A stretch of DNA of 64,000 nucleotides from Oryzobacter telluris (GCF_043099285.1 NZ_CP170723.1:2170001-2234000), one strand, 5' to 3'. Shown: positions 32,901-41,662, counted from the stretch's first letter. Program-made: numbers and translations. The notes: generated by a model from the sequence alone, not told the origin.

Positions 32901-32907
32901 TAGACTA
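32901..32907. promoter_or_regulatory. Overlapping divergent -10 elements (metallopeptidase / ABC-F)
   Basis: TAGACTA contains TAGACT on the plus strand (32901-32906, towards ABC-F) and TAGTCT on the minus strand (32902-32907, towards the metallopeptidase). Both genes would have leaders of roughly 45-70 nt and use Shine-Dalgarno sequences. Confidence 0.5.
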
Positions 32908-32980
32908 GGGGTCGCCACCGCTCGCCGTGCCCTCCGCTGCACGCCGCCGACCGTGTCCGACTCCACCGAAGGAACCCATC

Positions 32981-34579
32981 GTGATCACCGCTGCCTCCGT
33001 CGAGCTGCGCGCGGGCTCCCGCCTGCTCCTCGACGACGCCAGCTTCCGCGTGGCTCCGGGCGACCGCATCGGCCTCGTCGGCCGCAACGGCGCGGGAAAG
33101 ACCACGCTGACCAGGACCCTGGCGGGCGAGACGACCCCCGCGGGCGGCACGATCACCCGCAGCGGTGACGTCGGCTACCTCCCGCAGGACCCGCGCGGCG
33201 TCGACCTCGAGATCATCGCGCGCGACCGCGTCCTGTCGGCCCGCGGCCTGGACACCATCGTGCGCGACCTGCGCAGGGCCGAGCACGCGATGTCGACCGA
33301 GACCGGGGAGATGCAGGACAAGGCGATGCGCCGCTACGGGCGCCTCGAGGCCGAGTTCACGGCTGCCGGCGGGTACGCCGCCGAGTCCGAGGCCGCGGCC
33401 ATCGCCGGCGCGCTCGGCCTCGACGAGCGGGTGCTGGGCCAGACCCTCGGCACCCTGTCCGGTGGCCAGCGTCGCCGCATCGAGCTCGCCCGCATCCTCT
33501 ACTCCGGCGCCGAGACCCTGCTCCTCGACGAGCCGACCAACCACCTCGACGCCGACTCCATCACCTGGCTGCGCGACCACCTCAAGGGCTACAAGGGCGG
33601 CCTCGTGGTCATCTCGCACGACGTCGAGCTGCTCGACGCCGTGGTCAACAAGGTCTTCCACCTCGACGCCAACCGCGGCGAGCTCGACCAGTACAGCCTG
33701 GGCTGGAAGGCCTACCTCCAGCAGCGCGAGACCGACGAGCGCCGTCGCAAGCGCGAGCGCGCCAACGCCGAGAAGAAGGCCGGCGTCCTCATGGCGCAGG
33801 CCGACAAGATGCGCGCCAAGGCCACCAAGACGGTCGCCGCGCAGAACATGGCCCGGCGGGCCGAGCGGCTGCTGGCCGGCCTGGAGACCGAGCGGGTGCA
33901 CGACAAGGTCGCCAAGCTGCGCTTCCCGAAGCCCTCGCCCTGCGGCAAGACGCCCCTTCGCGCGAGCGGGCTGTCGCGCTCGTACGGGTCGCAGGAGATC
34001 TTCACCGACGTCGACCTCGCCATCGACCGCGGGTCCCGGGTCGTCGTCCTCGGCCTCAACGGTGCGGGCAAGACGACCCTGTTGCGGATGCTCGCGGGCG
34101 TCGACGACCCCGACACTGGGCAGGTCGAGCCGGGCCACGGCCTCAAGATCGGCTACTACGCGCAGGAGCACGAGAACCTCGACGTCTCGCGCAGCGTGCT
34201 GCAGAACATGAAGTCGGCGGCCCCGGACCTCGGTGAGACCGACGTGCGCAAGGTCCTCGGCTCGTTCCTCTTCAGCGGCGACGACGTCGACAAGCCGGCG
34301 GGCGTGCTCTCCGGCGGCGAGAAGACCCGCCTGTCCCTCGCCCTGCTCGTCGTCTCCTCGGCGAACGTGCTGCTGCTCGACGAGCCCACGAACAACCTCG
34401 ACCCCGCGTCGCGCGAGGAGATCCTCGGGGCGCTGCGCACCTACGAGGGCGCCGTCGTCCTCGTGACGCACGACGAGGGCGCGGTCGACGCCCTCGAGCC
34501 CGAGCGCATCCTCCTGCTGCCGGACGGCGTCGAGGACCTGTTCAGCGCCGACTACCGCGACCTGGTCACCCTCGCCTGA
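32981..34579 (+). CDS. ABC-F family ATPase
   Basis: A 532-residue soluble protein with two ABC domains: Walker A GRNGAGKTTLT and signature LSGGQRRRIELARIL with LLLDEPTNHLDAD in the first; GLNGAGKTTLLRM and LSGGEKTRLSLA with LLLDEPTNNLDP in the second. The linker between them is Lys/Arg-rich (QQRETDERRRKRERANAEKKAG), matching the P-site tRNA-interacting linker of ribosome-associated ABC-F proteins. No membrane domain is present. Translation-factor or antibiotic-protection roles are both possible. GTG at 32981 follows GAAGGA. Confidence 0.93.
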   Translation: MITAASVELRAGSRLLLDDASFRVAPGDRIGLVGRNGAGKTTLTRTLAGETTPAGGTITRSGDVGYLPQDPRGVDLEIIARDRVLSARGLDTIVRDLRRAEHAMSTETGEMQDKAMRRYGRLEAEFTAAGGYAAESEAAAIAGALGLDERVLGQTLGTLSGGQRRRIELARILYSGAETLLLDEPTNHLDADSITWLRDHLKGYKGGLVVISHDVELLDAVVNKVFHLDANRGELDQYSLGWKAYLQQRETDERRRKRERANAEKKAGVLMAQADKMRAKATKTVAAQNMARRAERLLAGLETERVHDKVAKLRFPKPSPCGKTPLRASGLSRSYGSQEIFTDVDLAIDRGSRVVVLGLNGAGKTTLLRMLAGVDDPDTGQVEPGHGLKIGYYAQEHENLDVSRSVLQNMKSAAPDLGETDVRKVLGSFLFSGDDVDKPAGVLSGGEKTRLSLALLVVSSANVLLLDEPTNNLDPASREEILGALRTYEGAVVLVTHDEGAVDALEPERILLLPDGVEDLFSADYRDLVTLA

Positions 34580-34580
34580 G

Positions 34581-34609
34581 TCGACAGTTCGGTAACCATG
34601 TGGTTACCT
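34581..34609 (+). promoter_or_regulatory. ArsR-SRPBCC promoter
   Basis: TCGACA (34581-34586), 17 nt, TTACCT (34604-34609), then 7 nt to the GTG at 34617: a probably leaderless promoter with the operator palindrome inside it. Confidence 0.6.
34591..34608. promoter_or_regulatory. Operator palindrome for ArsR-type repressor
   Basis: GGTAACCA and TGGTTACC form a perfect 8+8 dyad separated by 2 nt. It occupies the spacer and -10 of the promoter of the adjacent ArsR gene, as expected for autorepression. Confidence 0.75.
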
Positions 34610-34616
34610 GTTCGTC

Positions 34617-35021
34617 GTGGACGTCTTCGCCGCGATCGCGGACCCGGTGCGCCGCGACCTCCTGCGGGCCCTGAGCCGGGGGAGCGCGCGGGTCGCCGAC
34701 CTCGCCGCGGCCCACCCCATCAGCCGACCGGCGGTGAGCAAGCACCTGCGGGTGCTGGGGGAGGCCGGGCTGGTCGAGGCCGACGACGTGGGCCGCGAGC
34801 GCCACTACCGGCTGCGGCCGGGGCCGCTGGAGGCCGTCCGCGCCCTCCTCGACGAGCTGGGGACCCCGGCGCTGCGCCCGCCCGTCGTCGCCGGCGCCCT
34901 GGACGCGCTCGACCTCGAGGTGCGCCGCGTCGGCCGCGACCGCCGCTCCGCCACCGCCACCGCCACGACATCGACGGCCACGTCGTCCACCACGCACCGA
35001 CCCACCGAGGAGACCGCATGA
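34617..35021 (+). CDS. ArsR-family regulator paired with an AHSA1/SRPBCC protein
   Basis: The 134-residue protein is a classic small ArsR winged helix: VFAAIADPVRRDLLRAL, then recognition region ISRPAVSKHLRVLGEAGLV and wing RERHYRL. There are no metal-binding cysteines. The tail after RRVGRDRR is Thr/Ser-rich and low in complexity. GTG 34617 is 7 nt from the -10 and next to an 18-bp operator. The stop overlaps the SRPBCC start (ATGA). ArsR plus AHSA1-domain protein pairs of this kind are common in actinobacteria. Confidence 0.9.
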   Translation: MDVFAAIADPVRRDLLRALSRGSARVADLAAAHPISRPAVSKHLRVLGEAGLVEADDVGRERHYRLRPGPLEAVRALLDELGTPALRPPVVAGALDALDLEVRRVGRDRRSATATATTSTATSSTTHRPTEETA

Positions 35022-35572
35022 GCACCGACGGCACGACCACCCCCGAGGCCCTGGCGCCCGTCGGCCGGCGGGAGGACCGCGACGGCACGGCCCACGTCGT
35101 CATCGAGCGCACCTTCCGCGCGCCGGTCGAGGACGTCTGGGCCGCCGTCACCGAGCCGGAGCGGCTCGTGCGCTGGATCGGGACGTGGAGCGGCGACCCG
35201 ACCAGCGGGACGGTCGACTTCCGGATGACGGCGGAGGGCGAGGACATCGAGGCCGCGCCCGTGACGGTGCACGAGTGCGACCCGCCGCACCGGCTCGTCG
35301 TCAGCTGGCCGGCGATGTCGTCGGGTGGCGCCGCGTGGCACGTCGAGCTCGACCTGGCCGAGGCCGACGGCACCACGACGCTGTCCTTCGCCCAGCGCAT
35401 CCCCGACCTCGCGACCGGGCGGGACGTGGGGCCGGGCTGGGAGTACTACCTCGACCGGCTCGTCGCCGCCGAGACCGGTGGTGCCGTGGAGACGGTGGTC
35501 TGGCCGCACTACGAGGGGATGTCGTCGCACTACGCCGCGCTCTTCGACGACCTGAGAGGTCCCACCGCCTGA
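35018..35572 (+). CDS. SRPBCC/AHSA1-domain protein
   Basis: The 184-residue START-like (SRPBCC) domain opens with HVVIERTFRAPVEDVWAAVTEPERLVRWIG, the hallmark AHSA1 start, followed by VHECDPPHRLVVSW and the C-terminal helix. These domains bind hydrophobic ligands in a deep cavity. The ATG overlaps the ArsR stop, and GAGGAG lies 6-7 nt upstream. The ligand is unknown; the partner repressor may sense the same compound. Confidence 0.88.
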   Translation: MSTDGTTTPEALAPVGRREDRDGTAHVVIERTFRAPVEDVWAAVTEPERLVRWIGTWSGDPTSGTVDFRMTAEGEDIEAAPVTVHECDPPHRLVVSWPAMSSGGAAWHVELDLAEADGTTTLSFAQRIPDLATGRDVGPGWEYYLDRLVAAETGGAVETVVWPHYEGMSSHYAALFDDLRGPTA

Positions 35573-35599
35573 TCCCGCGCGACCGGGGGCGGCCGCGGC

Positions 35600-35605
35600 C
35601 ATACT
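35600..35605 (+). promoter_or_regulatory. Leaderless -10 for metallophosphoesterase
   Basis: CATACT ends 6 nt before the ATG at 35612. The match is weaker than the other sites of this type because the first base is C. Confidence 0.4.
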
Positions 35606-35611
35606 GCGGAC

Positions 35612-36676
35612 ATGACCCGACGGCGCCTCCTGCCCGCGGTGGTCGCCGGACTCGGCGCACTCCTCGTGGCGAGCGCCTGCGTGGCTCCCGGAGGACGTGC
35701 CGCGCCCACCGCGTCGGTCACCACCTCGACGTCGCCCACGAGCGCCGTGCCGACCGCACCCGCGACGGCGGGCGCAGCGGCACCCTCCGTCCGGTTCTCG
35801 GCGGTGGGCGACATCGGCTCGAGCACCGCGGCCTCCGCCGTCCTCAAGGCCATCGGAGCCCGGCACGGCGACTTCACCCTCGCCCTCGGTGACCTGTCCT
35901 ACGGCGCCGCGGGCGCGGAGGACACGTGGTGCCGGTTCGTCACGAGCCGGGTCGGGACCACGCACCCCTTCGAGCTCGTCTCCGGCAACCACGAGTCGAA
36001 CGGCGCCAACGGGCACATCGACCGCTTCGTGCGGTGCCTGCCCAACCGGCTCCCCGGGCTCGTGGGCACCTACGGCCGCCAGTGGTACGTCGACCAGCCG
36101 GCCGGGGCGCCCCTCGTCCGGGTCGTCATGGTCTCGCCCGGCCTCGACTTCGGCAGCGGTCCGTGGTCGTACGCGGAGGGCACCGCGCGGTACCGGTGGC
36201 TGGAGGCCGCGGTCACCGGGGCCCGTGCGGCCGGCATCCCGTGGGTCGTCGTCGGGATGCACAAGCCGTGCCTGTCGGTGGGGGAGTACTCCTGCGACCC
36301 GGGTGCCGACGTCGTCGAGCTGATGATGCGGACCGGGGTCGACCTCGTCCTCACCGGTCACGAGCACCTCTACCAGCGCACCAAGCCGCTGGCCCTCGGG
36401 CTGGGCTGCCAGGTGGTCCGCCCCGGCGTCTTCGTGCGGGCCTGCTTCGCGGCCCACGACGGGACGACCTTCGTCACCGTCGGCACCGGGGGGATCCGGC
36501 TGCGGGCGGCGAGCTCGACCGACACCGAACGCCGCTACTTCGCCACCGTCAGCGGGAGCAACACGAAGCCGTCGCACGGGTCGCTCGACGTCGTGGTGAC
36601 CCGCGACCGGCTCACCGCGACCTTCGTCCCCGTGTCCGGCGGCACGTTCACCGACCAGGTCGTCCTCACGCCCTGA
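35612..36676 (+). CDS. Exported metallophosphoesterase, probable lipoprotein
   Basis: The 354-residue precursor has a signal sequence (MTRRRLLPAVVAGLG) with Cys23 in the context VASAC, a fair but not canonical lipobox, followed by a Thr/Ser/Pro/Ala-rich linker to about residue 58. The calcineurin-like phosphoesterase motifs follow in order: SAVGDIG, LGDLSYG, SGNHES, the His in VVGMHKPCLS and TGHEHLYQR. It would act outside the membrane on an unknown phosphoester. It is monocistronic by position. Confidence 0.88.
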   Translation: MTRRRLLPAVVAGLGALLVASACVAPGGRAAPTASVTTSTSPTSAVPTAPATAGAAAPSVRFSAVGDIGSSTAASAVLKAIGARHGDFTLALGDLSYGAAGAEDTWCRFVTSRVGTTHPFELVSGNHESNGANGHIDRFVRCLPNRLPGLVGTYGRQWYVDQPAGAPLVRVVMVSPGLDFGSGPWSYAEGTARYRWLEAAVTGARAAGIPWVVVGMHKPCLSVGEYSCDPGADVVELMMRTGVDLVLTGHEHLYQRTKPLALGLGCQVVRPGVFVRACFAAHDGTTFVTVGTGGIRLRAASSTDTERRYFATVSGSNTKPSHGSLDVVVTRDRLTATFVPVSGGTFTDQVVLTP

Positions 36677-36756
36677 GGTCGCGGTCCGGCCGACGCGTGG
36701 AACAGGTGTCGGCGCGCGGTGGTTGACTGCAGGCGAGACCCCGAGGAGACCCCGCA

Positions 36757-38640
36757 GTGAGCATGCACGCATGGCAGGCGATGCACAGCCTGAGCCGCGA
36801 CGCCGACGTCAAGGAGCGCAAGCTGGCGCCCGGCACGACGAAGCGGGTCCTCGGCTACGCCCGGCCCTACACCAGGGCGATCACGGCCTTCCTCGCCCTC
36901 GTCGTCGTCGACGCCTGCCTCGTGGTGGCGACACCGCTGATCCTCCGGTCCCTCGTCGACGACGGCGTCATCCCCAAGGACTCCGGGGTGGTCGTGCGGC
37001 TGGCCCTGCTCGTGGCCGGCATCGCGGTCCTCAGCGGGGTCCTCACCCTCGTCCAGCGCTGGTTCTCCTCGCAGATCGGCGAGGGCCTCATCTACGACCT
37101 GCGCACCGAGGTGTTCGGGCACGTCCTACGCCAGCCCGTGGCGTTCTTCACCCGCGCCCAGACCGGCGCGCTCGTCACGCGGCTCGGCAACGACGTCATC
37201 GGCGCGCAGCAGGCCTTCACGTCGGTGCTCTCCACCACCGTGAGCAACGCGGTCTCGCTCGTCCTCATCATCGGGGCGATGCTCACGCTGTCGTGGCCGC
37301 TCACCCTCGCGTGCCTCGCCCTCGTCCCCGTCTTCCTCCTGCCCGCGCGCTACATGGGCCGCCGCCTCGCCGGCATGGCGCACGAGCAGATGAACCTCAA
37401 CGCCGACCTCGGCACCCGGATGAGCGAGCGGTTCAACGTCGCCGGGGCCCTGCTCGTCAAGCTGTTCGGCCGGCCGGCCACCGAGGACCGCGAGTACGCC
37501 GTGCGCGCCGCGGGGGTCCGCGACATCGGGGTCCGCATCGCCCTGACCCGCACGATCTTCTTCGTCGCGCTCACCCTCGTCGCCTCGCTGGCCACGGCGA
37601 TGGTCTACGGGGTCGGCGGCGTGATGGCCGTGGGCGGCAGCCTCACCGTCGGCACCCTCCTCGCGCTCACCGCCCTCCTGGCCCGGCTCTACGGCCCGCT
37701 CACCGCGATCTCCAACGTCCGCGTCGACGTCCTCACCGCGCTGGTGTCCTTCGAGCGCGTCTTCGAGGTCCTCGACCTCGAGCCCCTTGTCGCCGAGGCA
37801 CCCGACGCCCGCGCCGTGCCCGCGGGCCCGGTGCGCGTCGACGTCGAGCACGTCGCCTTCTCGTACCCGTCGGCCGACGAGGTGTCGCTCGCCTCGCTCG
37901 AGTCCACGGCCACGGGTGACCGCAAGGGCAGCGGGCCGGTGCTGCGCGACGTGTCGTTCACCGTCGAGCCCGGCAGCCTCGTGGCGCTCGTCGGCCCGAG
38001 CGGTGCCGGCAAGACGACCATCACGGCCCTCGTCGCCCGGCTCTACGACCCGTCCTCGGGGTCGGTGCGCATCAACGGCCTCGACCTGCGCGAGGCCACC
38101 CTCGAGTCCCTCCACGACGCGGTCGGCGTCGTCACCCAGGAGGCCCACCTCTTCCACGACACCATCCGCGCCAACCTCGACTACGCCGCACCGGGCGCCA
38201 CCGAGGAGCAGATGGAGGCCGCGCTGCGCGCCGCCCAGGTGTGGCCGCTCGTCGACTCGCTGCCGTCCGGGCTCGACACCGTCGTCGGCGACCGCGGGCA
38301 CCGGCTCTCCGGCGGGGAGAAGCAGCGCCTGGCCATCGCGCGGCTGCTGCTCAAGGGTCCCGGTCTCATCGTCCTCGACGAGGCCACGGCGCACCTCGAC
38401 AGCGAGTCCGAGCAGGCCCTCCAGCGGGCGCTGGACCACGCGCTGCGCGACCGGTCGGCACTCGTCATCGCCCACCGCCTGTCCACCGTCCGGCACGCCG
38501 ACCAGATCCTCGTCGTCGACGACGGCCGCATCGTCGAGCGCGGCACCCACGCCCAGCTCGTCGAGTCCGGCGGCCTGTACGCCGAGCTCTACCGCACCCA
38601 GTTCTCCGACGACCTCGAAGAGGTCCTCGACGGCGCCTGA
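36757..38640 (+). CDS. ABC transporter, fused permease and ATPase (exporter)
   Basis: A 627-residue half-transporter. Residues about 25-340 form a six-helix ABC exporter membrane domain (FFTRAQTGALVTRLGND is the usual intracellular loop). The ATPase domain has Walker A GPSGAGKTT (about 413), signature LSGGEKQRLAIARLL, Walker B LIVLDEATAHLDS and the switch His in VIAHRLSTV. GAGGAG lies 8 nt before the GTG at 36757. It probably works as a homodimer; the substrate is unknown. Confidence 0.93.
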   Translation: MSMHAWQAMHSLSRDADVKERKLAPGTTKRVLGYARPYTRAITAFLALVVVDACLVVATPLILRSLVDDGVIPKDSGVVVRLALLVAGIAVLSGVLTLVQRWFSSQIGEGLIYDLRTEVFGHVLRQPVAFFTRAQTGALVTRLGNDVIGAQQAFTSVLSTTVSNAVSLVLIIGAMLTLSWPLTLACLALVPVFLLPARYMGRRLAGMAHEQMNLNADLGTRMSERFNVAGALLVKLFGRPATEDREYAVRAAGVRDIGVRIALTRTIFFVALTLVASLATAMVYGVGGVMAVGGSLTVGTLLALTALLARLYGPLTAISNVRVDVLTALVSFERVFEVLDLEPLVAEAPDARAVPAGPVRVDVEHVAFSYPSADEVSLASLESTATGDRKGSGPVLRDVSFTVEPGSLVALVGPSGAGKTTITALVARLYDPSSGSVRINGLDLREATLESLHDAVGVVTQEAHLFHDTIRANLDYAAPGATEEQMEAALRAAQVWPLVDSLPSGLDTVVGDRGHRLSGGEKQRLAIARLLLKGPGLIVLDEATAHLDSESEQALQRALDHALRDRSALVIAHRLSTVRHADQILVVDDGRIVERGTHAQLVESGGLYAELYRTQFSDDLEEVLDGA

Positions 38641-38647
38641 CGCCGAG

Positions 38648-39439
38648 CTACTCGTCCTCCTCGTCCCAGATGCGGGTCTTCTTCGGCGTCGACGGGTAGC
38701 GCACCGGGTCCTCCAGCCGCAGCTCGCGCCGGATGCCGAACCACACGAGGACGAACCCGAGGACCGTCGCGAGCCACCACTGGTAGGCGTAGGCGAGGTG
38801 CGGACCCAGGCTCCGGTCGGGCTCGCCCAGCGGCGTGGGCCGCGGGGGAGTGGTGCCGTCGGGGAGCCGCTCCGACTCCAGCTGCACGTACCCCGGCAGG
38901 ACGCCCGGGGACCCCAGGACGGTGCCGACCTCGCGCAGGTTGATGCTCGCCACCTGCCCGTCGGGGAGGTCCCGCCCGCGGGACGCCTCACCGCGGCGCA
39001 CCCAGCCGGTGACCACCACCTCGCCGGTCGGCGCTGAGGGGACCGCCGGGAGCGTGCTCGCACCTCGCTCGGAGACCGGGACCCAGCCGCGGTCGACGAC
39101 GACGTCGGGTCCGCCGGCGTCGGGACGCAGCACCCAGAGGACCTCGTACCCGGCGCGGCTGTCCAACGTGCGGTTGCGCACGAAGACCGGGCCACCGCCG
39201 TAGCTGCCGGTGACCTGCACCCGGGTCCACTCGTCGGCCAGCGGGAGGCCGGCGGGGGTGAGCACCGAGGGGACCGGCACCGGGTCGGCGCGGTAGTGCG
39301 CGTCGAGCCGGGCGTTGCGCTCGGACTTGGCCTCGTGGCGGTGGTACTGCCACCAGCCGAGGTGGTAGCTCGCGACGGAGAAGAGCGCGGCGAGGAGGAG
39401 GGCGCCCAGCCACCGGGGGGTGAAGAGCCGCCTGAGCAC
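38648..39439 (-). CDS. SURF1-family cytochrome oxidase assembly protein
   Basis: SURF1 helps insert heme A into cytochrome c oxidase. The 263-residue protein has the two family helices, one near the N-terminus (WLGALLLAALFSVASYHLG, followed by WWQYHRHEAK) and one near the C-terminus (HLAYAYQWWLATVLGFVLVWFGI), with the VVVDRGWVPV signature in the external domain and an acidic end. GTG 39439 lies 6 nt after TAGCGT. It belongs functionally with ctaA and ctaB. Confidence 0.92.
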   Translation of the reverse strand: MLRRLFTPRWLGALLLAALFSVASYHLGWWQYHRHEAKSERNARLDAHYRADPVPVPSVLTPAGLPLADEWTRVQVTGSYGGGPVFVRNRTLDSRAGYEVLWVLRPDAGGPDVVVDRGWVPVSERGASTLPAVPSAPTGEVVVTGWVRRGEASRGRDLPDGQVASINLREVGTVLGSPGVLPGYVQLESERLPDGTTPPRPTPLGEPDRSLGPHLAYAYQWWLATVLGFVLVWFGIRRELRLEDPVRYPSTPKKTRIWDEEDE

Positions 39440-39445
39440 GCTGTC

Positions 39446-39451
39446 ACGCTA
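39446..39451 (-). promoter_or_regulatory. Leaderless -10 for the SURF1 gene
   Basis: TAGCGT on the minus strand ends 6 nt before GTG 39439, back to back with the moaA -10 at 39459. Confidence 0.55.
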
Positions 39452-39458
39452 CGCGACG

Positions 39459-39464
39459 TACATT
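39459..39464 (+). promoter_or_regulatory. Leaderless -10 for moaA
   Basis: TACATT ends 8 nt before ATG 39473. GGAG lies within those 8 nt, so a very short leader with a ribosome binding site cannot be excluded. Confidence 0.45.
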
Positions 39465-39472
39465 GGAGCCCT

Positions 39473-40474
39473 ATGACCGACCTGCCAGCCCCCCGCCTGC
39501 TCGACCGATTCGGTCGGGTGGGTCGAGACCTGCGCGTCTCGGTCACCGACCGCTGCAACCTGCGCTGCACCTACTGCATGCCCGCCGAGGGCCTGGACTG
39601 GCTCAGCAAGCCCGAGATGCTCGACGACGACGAGCTCGTCCGGCTCGTCGCGGTCATGGTGGGACTGGGGGTCGCCAACGTCCGGCTCACCGGTGGGGAG
39701 CCGCTGCTGCGCCGCAGCCTCGTCGACGTCGTGCGCCGCATCGCTGCCCTGGAGCCGCGCCCGCGGATCGCGATGACGACCAACGGCATCGGCCTCGACC
39801 GGCTCGCCGCGCCGCTCGCCGAAGCCGGTCTCGACCGCGTCAACGTCAGCCTCGACACCGTCGACCGCGCCCAGTTCCAGGACCTCACCCGTCGCGATCG
39901 CTTCGCCGACGTCGAGGCCGGGCTCAAGGCGGCCGCCGACGCCGGGCTCACCCCGGTGAAGGTCAACGCCGTGGCGATGCGCGGCGTCAACGACACCGGC
40001 GTCGCCGACCTCCTCGGCTGGTGCCTCGACCGCGGCTACGAGCTGCGCTTCATCGAGCAGATGCCGCTCGACGCCCAGCACGCCTGGGACCGCTCGCTCA
40101 TGGTGTCGCAGGCCGAGATCCTCGAGCGGCTGGGGGAGCGGTTCCGCCTCACCCCCGTGCAGGAGCGCGGCAGCGCCCCCGCCGAGCTCTTCCTCGTCGA
40201 CGGCGGGCCCGAGACCGTCGGCGTCATCGCCAGCGTCTCGGCGCCCTTCTGCGCGGCCTGCGACCGGGTCCGGCTCACCGCCGACGGCCAGCTGCGCAAC
40301 TGCCTGTTCTCGCGCCGCGAGGTCGACCTGCGCGCGCCACTGCGCGCCGGCGCCACCGACGCCGAGCTGGCGCAGCTCGTCATCGACGAGATGTGGGCCA
40401 AGGCCGCTGGGCACGGCATCGACCGGCCCGACTTCGAGCAGCCCGAGCGCCCGATGTCCGCCATCGGCGGCTGA
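39473..40474 (+). CDS. moaA: GTP 3',8-cyclase (molybdenum cofactor step 1)
   Basis: A radical SAM enzyme that with MoaC converts GTP to cyclic pyranopterin monophosphate. The 333-residue protein holds the SAM cluster motif CNLRCTYC (Cys-X3-Cys-X2-Cys), the second cluster CAACDR with a Cys 13-14 residues on (LRNCLF), LTGGEPLLRR, and the C-terminal Gly-Gly needed for function. It is the only molybdopterin gene in the window. It is divergent from the SURF1 gene, with the starts 33 nt apart. Confidence 0.97.
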   Translation: MTDLPAPRLLDRFGRVGRDLRVSVTDRCNLRCTYCMPAEGLDWLSKPEMLDDDELVRLVAVMVGLGVANVRLTGGEPLLRRSLVDVVRRIAALEPRPRIAMTTNGIGLDRLAAPLAEAGLDRVNVSLDTVDRAQFQDLTRRDRFADVEAGLKAAADAGLTPVKVNAVAMRGVNDTGVADLLGWCLDRGYELRFIEQMPLDAQHAWDRSLMVSQAEILERLGERFRLTPVQERGSAPAELFLVDGGPETVGVIASVSAPFCAACDRVRLTADGQLRNCLFSRREVDLRAPLRAGATDAELAQLVIDEMWAKAAGHGIDRPDFEQPERPMSAIGG

Positions 40475-40491
40475 CCGACACCGTCACGGCG

Positions 40492-40827
40492 TCAGCCGCG
40501 CGGGGTCTCCTCGTGCGGCTCCTCGTGGGGAGCGGCACCGATGCGGGGCGTGTGGTCGATCCCCGGCAGGACCGGCCGCACCCGGCCCACGACGCCCGGC
40601 CGCACCGCGTTGGCCGCGACCACGGCGATGAACGGCAGGAACACCGCCAGCGCGGCGAACACCCAGCGGATCGGGTGGTCGATGACGACGAGCAGGACGA
40701 AGCACGCCGTGCGGAGCCCCATGGTCAGCAGGTAGTGCTTGAGACGCCGGGCCTGGTCCTCGGTCCGCGACTCCACAGCCGTGGTCACCGACTGCGGGGA
40801 GTCGTGACGATGGCGGGTCAGTGGCAC
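40492..40827 (-). CDS. DUF3099 membrane protein
   Basis: The 111-residue protein has a basic N-terminus, two adjacent hydrophobic segments (GLRTACFVLLVVIDHPIRW and VFAALAVFLPFIAVVAANAV) and a polar, Glu/His-rich tail, matching the actinobacterial DUF3099 family. GTG 40827 lies 6 nt after TACAGT. The function is unknown. In this window it is divergent from fabG. Confidence 0.85.
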   Translation of the reverse strand: MPLTRHRHDSPQSVTTAVESRTEDQARRLKHYLLTMGLRTACFVLLVVIDHPIRWVFAALAVFLPFIAVVAANAVRPGVVGRVRPVLPGIDHTPRIGAAPHEEPHEETPRG

Positions 40828-40833
40828 CCGTCC

Positions 40834-40839
40834 ACTGTA
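40834..40839 (-). promoter_or_regulatory. Leaderless -10 for DUF3099 gene
   Basis: TACAGT on the minus strand ends 6 nt before GTG 40827. Confidence 0.55.
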
Positions 40840-40874
40840 TGTCGCCCGCTTCCGGCTACCCAGCGGTAGTCCAC

Positions 40875-40880
40875 TAGGTT
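40875..40880 (+). promoter_or_regulatory. Leaderless -10 for fabG
   Basis: TAGGTT ends 7 nt before ATG 40888 with no Shine-Dalgarno sequence. Confidence 0.55.
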
Positions 40881-40887
40881 CGACGGC

Positions 40888-41601
40888 ATGAGCGAGCCAC
40901 GCACCGTCCTCGTCACCGGTGGCAACCGCGGGATCGGCCTCTCGATCGCCCGGTCGTTCGCGGAGGCCGGCGACAAGGTCGTCGTCACCCACCGCTCCGG
41001 TGACGCCCCCGACGGCCTGTTGGGCGTCAAGTGCGACGTCACCGACAGCGCCTCGGTCGACGCCGCGTTCACCGAGGCCGAGGGGCTGCTCGGCGGCCCG
41101 GTTGAGGTCCTCGTGGCCAACGCGGGCATCACCAAGGACACCCTCCTCATGCGGATGTCGGACGAGGACTGGGACTCGGTCATCGACACCAACCTCGCGG
41201 GCGCCTTCCGCTGCGCCCGGCGCGCGAGCAAGGGGATGATCCGCCTGCGCCGCGGTCGCATCATCCTCATCTCCAGCGTCGTGGGCCTCTACGGCGGTCC
41301 CGGGCAGGCCAACTACTCCGCCAGCAAGGCCGGCCTCGTCGGCCTGGCCCGCTCCATCACGCGCGAGCTCGGTGGGCGGGGCATCACGGCCAACGTCGTG
41401 GCCCCGGGCTTCATCGAGACCGACATGACGGCCGCGCTGCCCGAGGACACCCAGAAGACCTACAAGGCGGCCATCCCCGCGGGCCGGTTCGCCAGCCCCC
41501 AGGAGGTCGCGGCCGCCGTCCGCTTCCTCGCGAGCGAGGACGCCGCCTACATCTCCGGTGCCGTCATCCCCGTCGACGGCGGCCTCGGCATGGGCCACTG
41601 A
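40888..41601 (+). CDS. fabG: 3-oxoacyl-ACP reductase
   Basis: A short-chain dehydrogenase for NADPH reduction of 3-oxoacyl-ACP in fatty acid synthesis. The 237-residue protein shows TGGNRGIG (cofactor loop), NAG in VLVANAGITKD, catalytic Ser-Tyr-Lys in SSVVGLYGG and YSASKAG, and PGFIETDM. It is followed 61 nt later by enoyl-ACP reductase in the same direction, the actinobacterial fabG-inhA arrangement. Confidence 0.94.
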   Translation: MSEPRTVLVTGGNRGIGLSIARSFAEAGDKVVVTHRSGDAPDGLLGVKCDVTDSASVDAAFTEAEGLLGGPVEVLVANAGITKDTLLMRMSDEDWDSVIDTNLAGAFRCARRASKGMIRLRRGRIILISSVVGLYGGPGQANYSASKAGLVGLARSITRELGGRGITANVVAPGFIETDMTAALPEDTQKTYKAAIPAGRFASPQEVAAAVRFLASEDAAYISGAVIPVDGGLGMGH

Positions 41602-41662
41602 GCCCGCCCCACCTGCACGCTCACCCGCACACCGACCGACCCCCGACGCGAAAGGGCCCGCC

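Noticed and set aside
39440..39472. Molybdenum cofactor riboswitch before moaA
   Set aside because: Only 33 nt separate moaA from the divergent SURF1 gene and the start appears leaderless, leaving no room for an aptamer.
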